In this document: piece by piece, positions 1 to 7,649 of the stretch | Layout: each line of letters starts with the position of its first letter | How positions within the stretch are numbered: position 1 is the stretch's first letter | Assembly: GCA_964352905.1 (NCBI GenBank) | Contig: CAYGTS010000028.1 | Coordinates: 1-22,182 of the forward strand | Direction of reading: 5' to 3' | Source of the DNA: CAYGTS01 sp964352905 | Lineage (GTDB): Bacteria > Pseudomonadota > Gammaproteobacteria > JAHCLG01 | Length of the DNA: 22,182 bases | Notes under the pieces: generated by a model | What the model was told of the DNA's origin: nothing | What the model saw: only the letters and a program-made list of their open reading frames with translations | Database searches by the model: none | Made by a program: the position numbers and the translations under genes

Positions 1-82
1 GTTATACATGAGCATTTCGATAAAAGATTTTCGCCGTTTTTAGCCCAAATATGGCTGTTCCTCGCTTCACCGGGAATTGCTG
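1..82. mobile_element. Right half of a MITE-like palindromic element
   Basis: The first 82 bases match the right half of the elements at 4867-5041, 5181-5359 and 20059-20235. They hold the right side of the inner hairpin (ATACATGAGC), the right stem arm (ATTTTCGCCGTTTTT), then GCCCAAATATGG and CTGTTCC. The stem arm is that of the GTATCTA...GTAACTA group, but the terminus (CCGGGAATTGCTG) is that of the 4867-5041 subtype, so this copy is a hybrid. The left half and left target duplication lie outside the window. Confidence 0.75.
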
Positions 83-143
83 GGCTCACCGCCATTTGCC
101 CCTAGATTGTCATGTGCTTCGCGCTTGTGATAACGAGCAAAAA

Positions 144-3100
144 CTACCCTGCTACCGTAAGCTTATCCATTAACCCTTTAACAAACTCAATCCGTGTGGC
201 TGTCTCTGCTAATTCGCTGTTAAAGCGCAAACGTGTTTTGCCATCAAATTGGTATTTTTTGGGATGCATTTGGATGAGTTTAATTAATTGCAGCGGATCA
301 ATATTCGGTTTAGCATTAAAATCAATTCGACCGCCAACTTTGGAGGCTTCAATTTTGTTAATACCAAGTGCCTGCGCTTGTTGTTTTAATAACGTTATCG
401 TAAATAAATTTTTTACCGCATCCGGTAATAAACCAAAGCGATCAATCATTTCAACTTGCAATTCATCTAGAGTCGCGCTGTCAGCAGCATTAGCGATGCG
501 CTTATATAACAACAAACGCGTATGAACATCCGGTAAATAGTTATCAGGAATTAATGCCGAAATTTGTAAATCAACTTCAGTGCCCTTATTCAGCGGCTCA
601 TCAACATTAAGCGTTTCACCTTTTTTCAGTGACTCAACCGCACGTTCCAATAATTCCATATACAAGGTAAAGCCGATCTCATGAATATGACCGCTTTGCT
701 CTTCGCCTAATAGTTCACCGCAACCGCGAATTTCTAAATCATGCGTTGCTAGTGTAAAACCAATCCCTAAATCTTCTAAAGAGGATAACGCTTGTAAACG
801 TTTTTTGGCATCGTTAGTCATGAGTTTTTCAGCCGGCGTTAATAAATATGCATAAGCCTGATGATGTGATCGCCCAACGCGACCGCGTAATTGATGCAAT
901 TGTGCTAAACCAAAATGATCGGCACGCTCAATAATAATCGTATTCGCAGTTGGGATATCAATTCCCGTTTCAATAATCGTTGTGCAAACAAGGACATTAA
1001 AACGTTGATGATAAAAATCTGACATGACTTTTTCTAATTGTTTTTCCGGCATTTGGCCGTGTGCAAAATGCACTTTTGCTTCGGGAATTAATTCAACTAA
1101 ATCGTGCGTCGTTTTTTCAATGGTATCAACTTTGTTATGTAGATAAAACACTTGTCCACCACGCATGATTTCACGCAAAATGGCTTCCCGAATGATCGAT
1201 TTTTCTTTACGATGAATAAAAGTTTTAATCGATAAACGTTTGGCTGGTGGTGTGGCAATAATCGATAGTTCACGCATACCAGACATAGCCATGTTCAACG
1301 TACGCGGAATGGGTGTTGCGGTTAAGGTTAATATATCTACTTCAGCACGTAAGGCTTTTAATTTTTCTTTTTGTTTCACACCAAAACGATGTTCTTCATC
1401 TATAATTAACAAACCAAGTTGATTAAATTTAATATTGCTTTGAATGAGTTTATGTGTGCCAATAATAATATCAATTTTATGATTAGCTAAATCTTTTAAA
1501 ATTAGTTCGGTTTCTTTAGCACTGCGAAAGCGTGAAATGACTTCAATCTGGATCGGCCATTGGCTAAAGCGATCGAGAAAATTTTGGTAATGCTGTTGCG
1601 CGAGCAACGTTGTGGGCACTAACATTGCTACTTGTTTATGCGATTGCACTGCTAAGAAGGCCGCACGCAGCGCCACTTCAGTTTTACCAAAACCAACATC
1701 GCCGCAAATTAAGCGATCCATCGATTTGGTTGAAACCATATCTTGGATCACTGCTTGGATGGCTTGTTGTTGATCAGCGGTTTCTTCAAAAGCAAATTCT
1801 GCAGCAAAGGTGTGATAATTATCATCTGGTACATTAAAAGTAATACCTGAACGTGCTTCACGTTTAGCATAAATTTCTAATAATTCTGCCGCAACATCAT
1901 GCGCACGCATTAAGGCCTTGCGTTTGGCCTTTTGCCATTTATCGGAACCTAAACGATGCAGCGGTGCATGATCAAGATCGGCACCACTGTAGCGGTTAAT
2001 TAAATGCAAGGAAGAAACGGGCACATACAGTTTATCGTTACCGGCATATTCAATCAGTAAAAATTCAGTTTGCGCATCATTAATTTGCATGACGCGCAAA
2101 CCTAAATAACGCCCTACACCATGTTCTAAATGTACCACCGGTGTGCCAATTTGCAATTCAACTAAATCACGAATGACATGATTCGGATCACTTTCACGTT
2201 TTTTACGTAAGCGCCGTTGTAACACTTGTTGCGCATAGAGTTGTGATTCGGCAATGATGCTAATATTGGGGGTTACAATATTGGCACCAAAATCTAAGGG
2301 TGCCACGGTAATCGCAATTTTTTCATCGCTGTTTAAAAATGCTTGCCATGTTTCACATGAAGTTGGGCGAACTTGAATTTTTGATAATAATTCTAATAAC
2401 ACTTCGCGCCGGCCAGTGGTTTCAGCGCAAAATAAAATACGCCGATTGGGTTCATCCAAATAATCTTTAACCCTTTGTAAGGGCTTTTCTGATTTAGCAT
2501 TCAGTTGCAAAGAGGGTGGTGGTTCAGTGTTAAACGTATAACTGTGCGTGGTAGTGCTTTTGGGGTCTTGTGTCACATCCACTCGCGCAAACTGTTTTAA
2601 TTGTTGTAATACATCGTTAACAGGTACAAATACTTGCGCGGGCTTTAAGATCGGGCGCGTGACATCATGACGGCGTTGCTCATAACGCTCGCTAATTTCG
2701 TGCCAAAAGCTTTCTGCTTTTTGTTGATAATTTTCTAAACAATAAATGACGCTGTTTTGTGGCAAATAATCAAATAACGTTGCGCATTGTTCAAAGAATA
2801 ACGGTAAATAATATTCAATCCCTGCTGAGATAATACCAACGCTTATATCTTCATAAATGGGACTAAGACGTGGATCACCGCTAAAATTTTCGCGCCATTG
2901 CCGGCGAAACAGTGTAATTGCTGGTTCATCGATAGCAAACTCATGTGCCGGTAATAAATTAATAGCAGTAATTTTTTCAGTTGAACGTTGCGTTTCAGGA
3001 TCGAAAATGCGAATGCTATCAATTTCATTATCAAACAAATCGATACGATAGGGTGAAACGCTCCCCATCGGGAATAAATCAATGATTGAACCACGAATGG

Positions 3101-3620
3101 CAAATTCGCCATGTGACATTACTTCCGAGACACAGCGATAGCCAGCCGCAGTTAGTGATTCGCGTAATAAATCTAAGTTAATGTTATCGCCAAGGTTATA
3201 AACAAGACTGTGTTGTTGCAAAAAATCCAGCGGTGCAAGGCGCTGCATTAAGGTAAAAATGGGTAAAATCAAAATAGCTTTGGATAATTTAGGCAAGCGA
3301 AACAAAGTTAATAAGCGTTGCGAAATAATATCTTGGTGCGGTGAAAACAAATCATAAGGCAAGGTTTCCCAATCAGGAAAAGCCAAAATATTAATATCCT
3401 GGCCATTGGCGAAAAATTTTAACTCATGCTCAATGCGATTTGCACTTTGGCTATCCGGCGTAACGATGACCTGTAGTTGATTTAATTGTTGATAAGCATT
3501 AATTACAGCTAAGCTAAAACTGGAACCATAGAGTTGGCCCCAAACGTATTTTTGATAGCTATCTTGTGGGATCGCCGGATTAAATAAGTTACTGGTATTC
3601 ATTTTTTTAAGTTGTTGCAT
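144..3620 (-). CDS. mfd: Transcription-repair coupling factor Mfd
   Basis: Mfd is a cytoplasmic DNA translocase. It pushes stalled RNA polymerase off damaged templates and recruits UvrA for transcription-coupled nucleotide-excision repair. The 1158 residues match the usual ~1150 length. In order come an N-terminal UvrB-homology region (about 1-350), the CarD-like RNA-polymerase-interacting domain with HLEHGVGRYLGL near residue 497, and a superfamily-2 helicase core. The core shows Walker A GDVGFGKTEV near 640, the DEEH box in IIDEEHRFGVKQKE near 742, motif III TLTATPIPRTLN, and motif VI QLHQLRGRVGRS near 910. A TRCF C-terminal domain follows. The chosen ATG has AGGA about 14 bases upstream; a second ATG six codons in (3602) is equally possible. 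It is transcribed divergently from the dehydrogenase at 3742. No lesion is visible. Confidence 0.97.
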   Translation of the reverse strand: MQQLKKMNTSNLFNPAIPQDSYQKYVWGQLYGSSFSLAVINAYQQLNQLQVIVTPDSQSANRIEHELKFFANGQDINILAFPDWETLPYDLFSPHQDIISQRLLTLFRLPKLSKAILILPIFTLMQRLAPLDFLQQHSLVYNLGDNINLDLLRESLTAAGYRCVSEVMSHGEFAIRGSIIDLFPMGSVSPYRIDLFDNEIDSIRIFDPETQRSTEKITAINLLPAHEFAIDEPAITLFRRQWRENFSGDPRLSPIYEDISVGIISAGIEYYLPLFFEQCATLFDYLPQNSVIYCLENYQQKAESFWHEISERYEQRRHDVTRPILKPAQVFVPVNDVLQQLKQFARVDVTQDPKSTTTHSYTFNTEPPPSLQLNAKSEKPLQRVKDYLDEPNRRILFCAETTGRREVLLELLSKIQVRPTSCETWQAFLNSDEKIAITVAPLDFGANIVTPNISIIAESQLYAQQVLQRRLRKKRESDPNHVIRDLVELQIGTPVVHLEHGVGRYLGLRVMQINDAQTEFLLIEYAGNDKLYVPVSSLHLINRYSGADLDHAPLHRLGSDKWQKAKRKALMRAHDVAAELLEIYAKREARSGITFNVPDDNYHTFAAEFAFEETADQQQAIQAVIQDMVSTKSMDRLICGDVGFGKTEVALRAAFLAVQSHKQVAMLVPTTLLAQQHYQNFLDRFSQWPIQIEVISRFRSAKETELILKDLANHKIDIIIGTHKLIQSNIKFNQLGLLIIDEEHRFGVKQKEKLKALRAEVDILTLTATPIPRTLNMAMSGMRELSIIATPPAKRLSIKTFIHRKEKSIIREAILREIMRGGQVFYLHNKVDTIEKTTHDLVELIPEAKVHFAHGQMPEKQLEKVMSDFYHQRFNVLVCTTIIETGIDIPTANTIIIERADHFGLAQLHQLRGRVGRSHHQAYAYLLTPAEKLMTNDAKKRLQALSSLEDLGIGFTLATHDLEIRGCGELLGEEQSGHIHEIGFTLYMELLERAVESLKKGETLNVDEPLNKGTEVDLQISALIPDNYLPDVHTRLLLYKRIANAADSATLDELQVEMIDRFGLLPDAVKNLFTITLLKQQAQALGINKIEASKVGGRIDFNAKPNIDPLQLIKLIQMHPKKYQFDGKTRLRFNSELAETATRIEFVKGLMDKLTVAG

Positions 3621-3741
3621 AAGTTAAAGATGTTTCCTGTGGATCAAGGCTACAGGCCTTGCCAAAAAACTCGCCAATATGACAAATCTCGCGTATTGTA
3701 ACGATTTAAGATCCAACATGCTACTTCGAGCGGGGTAACAC

Positions 3742-4500
3742 ATGCAAGTGAGCAATAAAACTGTTTTTATCAGCGGTGGTGGTTCAGGACTGGGTGAAGC
3801 CTGTGCCCATCATTTTGCTGCATTAGGCGCAAAAATTGCCATTTTTGATCGCAATCAGGCGCAAGCCCAGGCGGTTGCCAAAGCTTGTCATGGTAAAGCG
3901 TATCAAGGTGATGTTTGCAGTGAGCATGATATTGAGCAAGCCATCGCCAGTCTGCAACAAGCCGGCGAATCGATCCATATTGTGATTAACTGTGCTGGCA
4001 TTGCGCCTGCCAAAAAAATCATTGGCCGTGAGGGTGCGATGCCACTGGCCGATTTTAAACACGTGATCGATGTGAATTTAATTGGCACCTTTAACGTGAT
4101 GCGTTTAGTTGCAACGGCCATGGCGAAAAATTCACTGCAACAAGAAGAACGTGGCGTGATCATTAATACTGCTTCAATTGCAGCCTTTGAAGGGCAAGTT
4201 GGTCAAGCTGCTTATGCCGCATCTAAAGGAGCTGTTGCAGCCATGACTTTACCTGCTGCACGTGAGCTGGCACGTCATGCCATTCGCGTCATGACTATCG
4301 CCCCGGGCATTTTTGCAACCCCAATGATGAATGCGATGCCACAAAATGTGCAAGACAGCTTAGCCGAACAAATCCCGTTTCCCAGCCGTTTAGGCCAACC
4401 ACAAGAATATGCCAAGCTGGCGCAAGCGATTGTTGAAAATCCCATGTTAAATGGCAGCACGATTAGACTCGATGGTGCCATGCGCATGGCAGCGAAGTGA
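3742..4500 (+). CDS. SDR dehydrogenase, HSD17B10 / 3-hydroxyacyl-CoA dehydrogenase type II-like
   Basis: A short-chain dehydrogenase/reductase of 252 residues, probably NAD-dependent oxidation of 3-hydroxyacyl-CoA or 2-methyl-3-hydroxybutyryl-CoA in the cytoplasm. Visible motifs are the Rossmann loop GGGSGLG (12-18), Asp36 at the end of beta-2 (NAD rather than NADP preference), DV at 57-58, NCAG (83-86), Asn112, and the catalytic Ser145, Tyr158 and Lys162. The stretches AAFEGQVGQAAY, RVMTIAPG and PFPSRLG, and the C-terminal LDGAMRM, are close to what I remember of human HSD17B10. This places it in that subfamily rather than among FabG-type reductases. The start has AGCGGGG upstream. It is divergent from mfd and monocistronic as far as can be seen. 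The exact acyl substrate is inferred. Confidence 0.9.
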   Translation: MQVSNKTVFISGGGSGLGEACAHHFAALGAKIAIFDRNQAQAQAVAKACHGKAYQGDVCSEHDIEQAIASLQQAGESIHIVINCAGIAPAKKIIGREGAMPLADFKHVIDVNLIGTFNVMRLVATAMAKNSLQQEERGVIINTASIAAFEGQVGQAAYAASKGAVAAMTLPAARELARHAIRVMTIAPGIFATPMMNAMPQNVQDSLAEQIPFPSRLGQPQEYAKLAQAIVENPMLNGSTIRLDGAMRMAAK

Positions 4501-4566
4501 TAATATACGCTTTGGCTTGCATGCCGTGGTTTTGCAAAAATCGATTTTAAAATGTATCCTTGAACC

Positions 4567-4698
4567 TATATACTCCTCACAGGATTTCATTTTGCGGCGA
4601 GGCGTGCGGGCTGTTCGCTAGCTGCGTGTATACGTAATACGAAGAGCCGCTAAACAAGCGCACAACAAGCTCGCCGCATGAAAGCCGAAGAGTATATA
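4567..4698. repeat. Imperfect inverted-repeat element with TATATACTC ends
   Basis: A 132-bp palindromic unit begins TATATACTC and ends GAGTATATA. Its subterminal arms TGCGGCGAG and CTCGCCGCA pair across the centre, giving about 40 bases per arm with gaps. It is unrelated in sequence to the neighbouring MITE families. No coding potential or clear target duplication is seen. It may be a separate MITE family, or a decayed stem-loop downstream of the dehydrogenase gene. Confidence 0.55.
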
Positions 4699-4702
4699 TT
4701 TT

Positions 4703-4757
4703 GTAACTACTCACCCTGTAGATGGGAACGTTCAGCTTCAAATTTGCTGAATAGAAA
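4703..4757. mobile_element. Internally deleted MITE remnant
   Basis: The segment starts GTAACTACTCACCCTGTAG and continues GGGAACGTTCAG. This is the reverse complement of the right terminus of the element at 20059-20235. It then passes directly into CTTCAAATTTGCTGAATAG, the reverse complement of that element's left terminus. Both ends are thus present without the central hairpin, giving a ~55-bp deletion derivative. No target duplication is recognisable. Confidence 0.55.
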
Positions 4758-4801
4758 CAAAAGAAGGATGTATTATCAGCCCTAGAACGCAAATAAGAAA
4801 G

Positions 4802-5054
4802 GTATCTATTTAGCCAAGTCTGAACGTTCTGGCCTGGTGAATTCACAGTTAAATTTACTGAATAAACAGCGATTCCCGCCGAAATGTCTGATTACTCAAG
4901 AACAGTCAGATTTGAGGCAAGGTCACGTGAAAAATTTCAAAAAATAGCGGAGTTTATACATAATAAATGAGCGCATTTTTTGAAATTTTTCACGTGAGAT
5001 TGCCCAAATATGGCTGTTCCCAGCTACAGCGGGAATTGCTGCTGAATAAATTAC
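4802..5054. mobile_element. Old MITE remnant interrupted by a second element
   Basis: GTATCTATTTAG at 4802 is a left terminus of the family. GTGAATTCAC...TTTACTGAATAAATTAC, split across 4838-4866 and 5051-5054, is a left terminus in reverse orientation. The remnant is interrupted at 4867-5041 by another element flanked by duplicated CTGAATAAA. Joining the pieces restores about 69 bp with facing ends. The remnant stops seven bases before the ribosome-binding site of the reading frame at 5075, so it forms part of that gene's leader. Confidence 0.5.
4867..5041. mobile_element. MITE, CAGC-ended subtype, with 9-bp target duplication
   Basis: A 175-bp element with ends CAGCGATTCCCGC and (reverse complement) CAGCAATTCCCGC. 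It is flanked by the perfect direct repeat CTGAATAAA at 4858-4866 and 5042-5050. Its core is a perfect 23-bp inverted repeat, beginning TCACGTGAAAAATTTC on the left and ending GAAATTTTTCACGTGA on the right, around a ~29-nt loop containing TTTAT-ACATA-ATAAA. The right flank GCCCAAATATGG / TGTTCCCAGCTACAG is shared with the GTAAC-ended copies. There is no room for a transposase, so it must be mobilised in trans. Confidence 0.8.
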
Positions 5055-5074
5055 AAAAATAAGAGGTATATAAC

Positions 5075-5173
5075 ATGAGCTATAGCATAGAGTTGCCCCC
5101 AGCGGTAACCGTTGAACATGATCCGCAAGTGAAAAATAAAAAAATGAAATGGAAGTTTGGGATGTTTGTTTAA
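5075..5173 (+). pseudogene. 5' fragment of a disrupted orphan gene
   Basis: A 32-codon frame beginning MSYSIELPPAV has a good ribosome-binding site (AAGAGG, eight bases before ATG), which suggests a genuine gene start. It ends at a TAA just before the MITE at 5181. An A7 tract at 5138-5144 precedes that stop. With eight A's the frame would bypass the stop, read ...NKKNEMEVWDVCLTF, and enter the TSD in the same frame as the downstream open frame (5360-5764) after MITE removal. This fragment and the downstream one are therefore probably two parts of one gene, broken by a homopolymer change and by a transposon. The product is unrecognised. An alternative is an independent short gene. Confidence 0.5.
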
Positions 5174-5180
5174 CTTTTTC

Positions 5181-5359
5181 GTATCTACTCACCCCGTTAG
5201 GCCAGTATTTACCAAGAACGTTCAGATTTGGTTGATAAAAACGGCGAAAATATTTTTGAGAAAGCGCAGTTTATGAGTTATAAATGAGCATTTCGATAAA
5301 AGATTTTCGCCGTTTTTAGCCCAAAGATGGACGTTCCCTGCTACGGAGTGAGCAGTTAC
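5181..5359. mobile_element. MITE, GTATCTA...GTAAC family, with 8-bp target duplication
   Basis: A 179-bp element flanked by the perfect direct repeat ACTTTTTC (5173-5180 and 5360-5367). Its ends are GTATCTACTCACCCCGT and, reverse-complemented, GTAACTGCTCACTCCGTAG. Inside, GAACGTTCAGATTTGG faces CCAAAGATGGACGTTC. The arms AAAACGGCGAAAAT and ATTTTCGCCGTTTT then form a long stem, and a central loop carries TTTAT-GAGTT-ATAAA. It is almost a full-length palindrome and too short to encode a transposase. GTAA ends with 8-bp duplications are typical of IS66-family elements, so mobilisation by an IS66-type transposase is a reasonable inference. Confidence 0.9.
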
Positions 5360-5764
5360 ACTTTTTCAACTTTGGTTACTACGACAGGAGTTGTTGAATG
5401 TGGAACAGCGCGAGCGCTGCAATTCATGCAAGATTTAAAGTTAAATGATTGTGAAACGCTACTTGATTTCGCCAATGGTAGTCTTTATATACGGCATATA
5501 CGGCCGAAAGAAATCCAACAAAGTGATAAGTCACCTTGCAGTACAGCAGATATCATGCAAGCTATATCTACTTTTGAGTCCCCCAATGATGTTCACAATG
5601 AACCTTTGCCTATGGATATGGATTATGATGATGGCAATGATGAGCCTACGCCATTATCTCATACCCAACCAAAAATACCTCAGCCACAACCTAAGGCTAA
5701 ACCTGTAGATGAATTGGTTGTTGCCTTGCCGCTACCAGGTTCGTTGCGGCCCAAGAGATCCTGA
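5327..5764 (+). CDS. Distal part of a MITE-disrupted orphan gene
   Basis: The open frame nominally starts at an ATG inside the MITE right end, with no ribosome-binding site. Its first 11 codons are transposon sequence, and native coding starts at the target duplication (5360). Removing the MITE and one ACTTTTTC copy joins it in frame to MEVWDVCL... upstream (ATG at 5149). The native part has a VECGTARALQFMQDLKL segment, then an acidic MDMDYDDGNDEP patch, and a proline/glutamine/lysine-rich tail (IPQPQPKAKP). I recognise no family. The acidic-proline tail would fit a secreted or host-targeted protein, but that is speculation. Expression in the present form is doubtful, and the frame may be a pseudogene remnant. 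Confidence 0.45.
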   Translation: MDVPCYGVSSYTFSTLVTTTGVVECGTARALQFMQDLKLNDCETLLDFANGSLYIRHIRPKEIQQSDKSPCSTADIMQAISTFESPNDVHNEPLPMDMDYDDGNDEPTPLSHTQPKIPQPQPKAKPVDELVVALPLPGSLRPKRS

Positions 5765-5821
5765 TATAACCAATGGCGCACAGATAATAATTTTTTTCAA
5801 GGCAATAATATCGTAGGCACA

Positions 5822-6469
5822 ATGAAACAGGCGGTTCATTCTTATACCATGACTTCATTTAAAGAATACCAGAATATGGAGCAAGCAAATAAACTTAGTG
5901 AATTTTTAGCAGATCTAAAAGCAAAAGGGCGCGAGCTTAGTGTAGTAATAGATACTGAATCATACCAAGAAAAAACTAATGAGATTTTTGTATTTTCAAA
6001 GCTTAACAAAAACGACTTTACCGAATTGAAAAATATTCCGCTAAAAAGATGGAAAGTGTTTTCAGAGAAATATCCTGAGTTATCCAATAATCTTAAGGAA
6101 CTTTTTGATGACTCTGATGAAAGCGCATATAAGAGGGCTGCATTTTCTGCTGATGTTGCAACCCAAATTTTTTATTTTTTAAAAAGCAGTGGAGTAACAG
6201 ATCCTATAACTCAACAACTCTTCCTATCAAAGCAAGGCGAATTGATTCATGAAACCAAGAAGTTATTAGAAGATGGTCATACGGTTGTGCTACCGCTATC
6301 TTTATACAAAGGGGTGGCTCATAGCATAGCCTGTTATACTGAAAATGGTTTAAAATTAGATAAGCAAAGGGCAGAGAAATATAAAGGCAAGCTTGTAACG
6401 TATAACCGGCTGAAAGCTAACCGTGTCCCAGTAAAGCCAGGAAAAGCCGGTGTAACCCTTAGTCCCTAG
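5822..6469 (+). CDS. Hypothetical soluble protein, 215 aa
   Basis: Unrecognised. The protein is hydrophilic, lysine- and glutamate-rich and mostly helical in appearance, with no signal peptide or membrane segment. Recognisable stretches are a central ELSNNLKELFDDSDESAYKR segment, a hydrophobic TVVLPLSLYKGVAHSIACY strand-like patch near residues 155-175, and a basic, proline/glycine tail (VPVKPGKAGVTLSP). No good ribosome-binding site precedes the first ATG; in-frame ATGs at 5849 and 5876 are alternative starts. It lies 57 bp after the disrupted gene and ends 19 bp from the convergent E2 gene. Its position beside a MITE cluster marks it as accessory. A secreted-effector role is possible but not shown. 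Confidence 0.65.
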   Translation: MKQAVHSYTMTSFKEYQNMEQANKLSEFLADLKAKGRELSVVIDTESYQEKTNEIFVFSKLNKNDFTELKNIPLKRWKVFSEKYPELSNNLKELFDDSDESAYKRAAFSADVATQIFYFLKSSGVTDPITQQLFLSKQGELIHETKKLLEDGHTVVLPLSLYKGVAHSIACYTENGLKLDKQRAEKYKGKLVTYNRLKANRVPVKPGKAGVTLSP

Positions 6470-6488
6470 CTTGCTGCCAGAACAAAAT

Positions 6489-7649
6489 TCACTCCGCCTT
6501 AGCTAAATCATTCAGCATCGCCTTTAAAAAGCGCGTGACTTCGCCGCCGGTAATGGCACGATGATCAACGGTGATGGAAAGCGGCAAAATGCGGTGGATT
6601 TCTGTTTTGCTCTTAACGGCAACCACTTCATCACGAATCTTACCACAGCCAATAATAGCAACACAGGGTGGTGGAATGATCGGATTAGCGTAACGCCCGG
6701 CAATACTGCCAAAGTTAGATAAAATAATCGTAGCACCGTGTAAATCTTGTTGTGGGATGCTGCGATCGGTCACTTGCCTTTTATAGCGATTAATGGTTTC
6801 GCGGATCGCTTGGGAAGTTTGTGTTGCGACATCTTTAATTACGGGTACAAATAAACCTTCGCTTGAATCCATGGCTATCCCAAGATTAATTGTGTCATGA
6901 ATTTTACGTGCGGTATTGGCTGTATCAAACCACGCATTTAATTCTGGCTGCTGTTCAACACCGGCAACCACCGCACGAATAATGCGTAAGGTGATATCGG
7001 TTTGATCATTCCAAGCATGAATATCAGCATCATCACTGATTGTGACCGGTACAATATCACGGTGCGATTGCGCCATGATTTGCGCCATTACGCGGCGTAC
7101 ACCTTGCAGGCGTTCACTTCCTGCGATCGGTGTTGCAATCGGTGTGTTACTGGCTGTTGTGGGTGGATTGCTATGCGCATTTTTTACATCGCTGGCCGTG
7201 ATGCGGCCATTGGGCCCTGTACCTTTAATGCTGTTTAAATCAACCTTTAATGTTTCAGCTAATTTACGTACCGCAGGGATCACCTGCACGCTGCCAGTTT
7301 GGCTTTTTTGTGGTGCAATGCCGGTAGCTGATTCAGTGATGACCTCATTACCGACTTCAACCGCGCCAACCACGGTTGCGCTATGATCGTGCGCTGTTTT
7401 TTGTTCATGGCCATCATCCGTATCAAATTCAACTAACGCGGCACCGGTAATAATAACATCGCCGACTTTACCGAATAATTTTTCAATTTTACCGGCGCGA
7501 GGTGCGGGCACTTCAACCACGGCTTTGGCCGTTTCCATCGCAACCATCGGTTGATCGGCCGCTACGGTGTCGCCTTCTTTTATAAACCATTCGTGAATTT
7601 CAGCGTCAGGTAAACCTTCACCTAAATCGGGTAATTTAAAAACTTTCAT
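6489..7649 (-). CDS. 2-oxo-acid dehydrogenase E2, dihydrolipoamide acyltransferase
   Basis: The E2 core transfers the acyl group from lipoamide to CoA in a pyruvate or branched-chain 2-oxo-acid dehydrogenase complex. Of 386 residues, 1-78 form one lipoyl domain with the lipoyl lysine Lys42 in METAKAVVEV. A linker follows, then the peripheral-subunit-binding domain at about 122-156 (IPAVRKLAETLKVD...GPNGRITASDV), an Ala/Pro/Thr linker, and the acyltransferase domain from about 180. The active-site motif reads DHRAITGG (362-369): His363 is present, but the usual Asp of DHRxxDG is Thr367. A single lipoyl domain is typical of branched-chain and Gram-positive-type E2s rather than E. coli AceF. The ATG overlaps the E1-beta stop (ATGA), with GGAG upstream, so it is translationally coupled as the last gene of the operon. 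No E3 gene is in the window. Confidence 0.93.
   Translation of the reverse strand: MKVFKLPDLGEGLPDAEIHEWFIKEGDTVAADQPMVAMETAKAVVEVPAPRAGKIEKLFGKVGDVIITGAALVEFDTDDGHEQKTAHDHSATVVGAVEVGNEVITESATGIAPQKSQTGSVQVIPAVRKLAETLKVDLNSIKGTGPNGRITASDVKNAHSNPPTTASNTPIATPIAGSERLQGVRRVMAQIMAQSHRDIVPVTISDDADIHAWNDQTDITLRIIRAVVAGVEQQPELNAWFDTANTARKIHDTINLGIAMDSSEGLFVPVIKDVATQTSQAIRETINRYKRQVTDRSIPQQDLHGATIILSNFGSIAGRYANPIIPPPCVAIIGCGKIRDEVVAVKSKTEIHRILPLSITVDHRAITGGEVTRFLKAMLNDLAKAE

Noticed and set aside
112..525. Plus-strand open frame of 137 codons over the mfd 3' end
   Set aside because: It lies antisense to well-conserved mfd coding sequence, with no ribosome-binding site or recognisable protein features.
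4577..5192. Minus-strand open frames in the MITE cluster
   Set aside because: Both are translations of inverted-repeat DNA without start signals or protein-like composition.
5445..5708. Alternative-frame 87-codon ORF within the disrupted orphan gene
   Set aside because: Its composition (Met/Ile/Tyr-rich) is that of an out-of-frame reading. The frame joined across the MITE target duplication is the better candidate.
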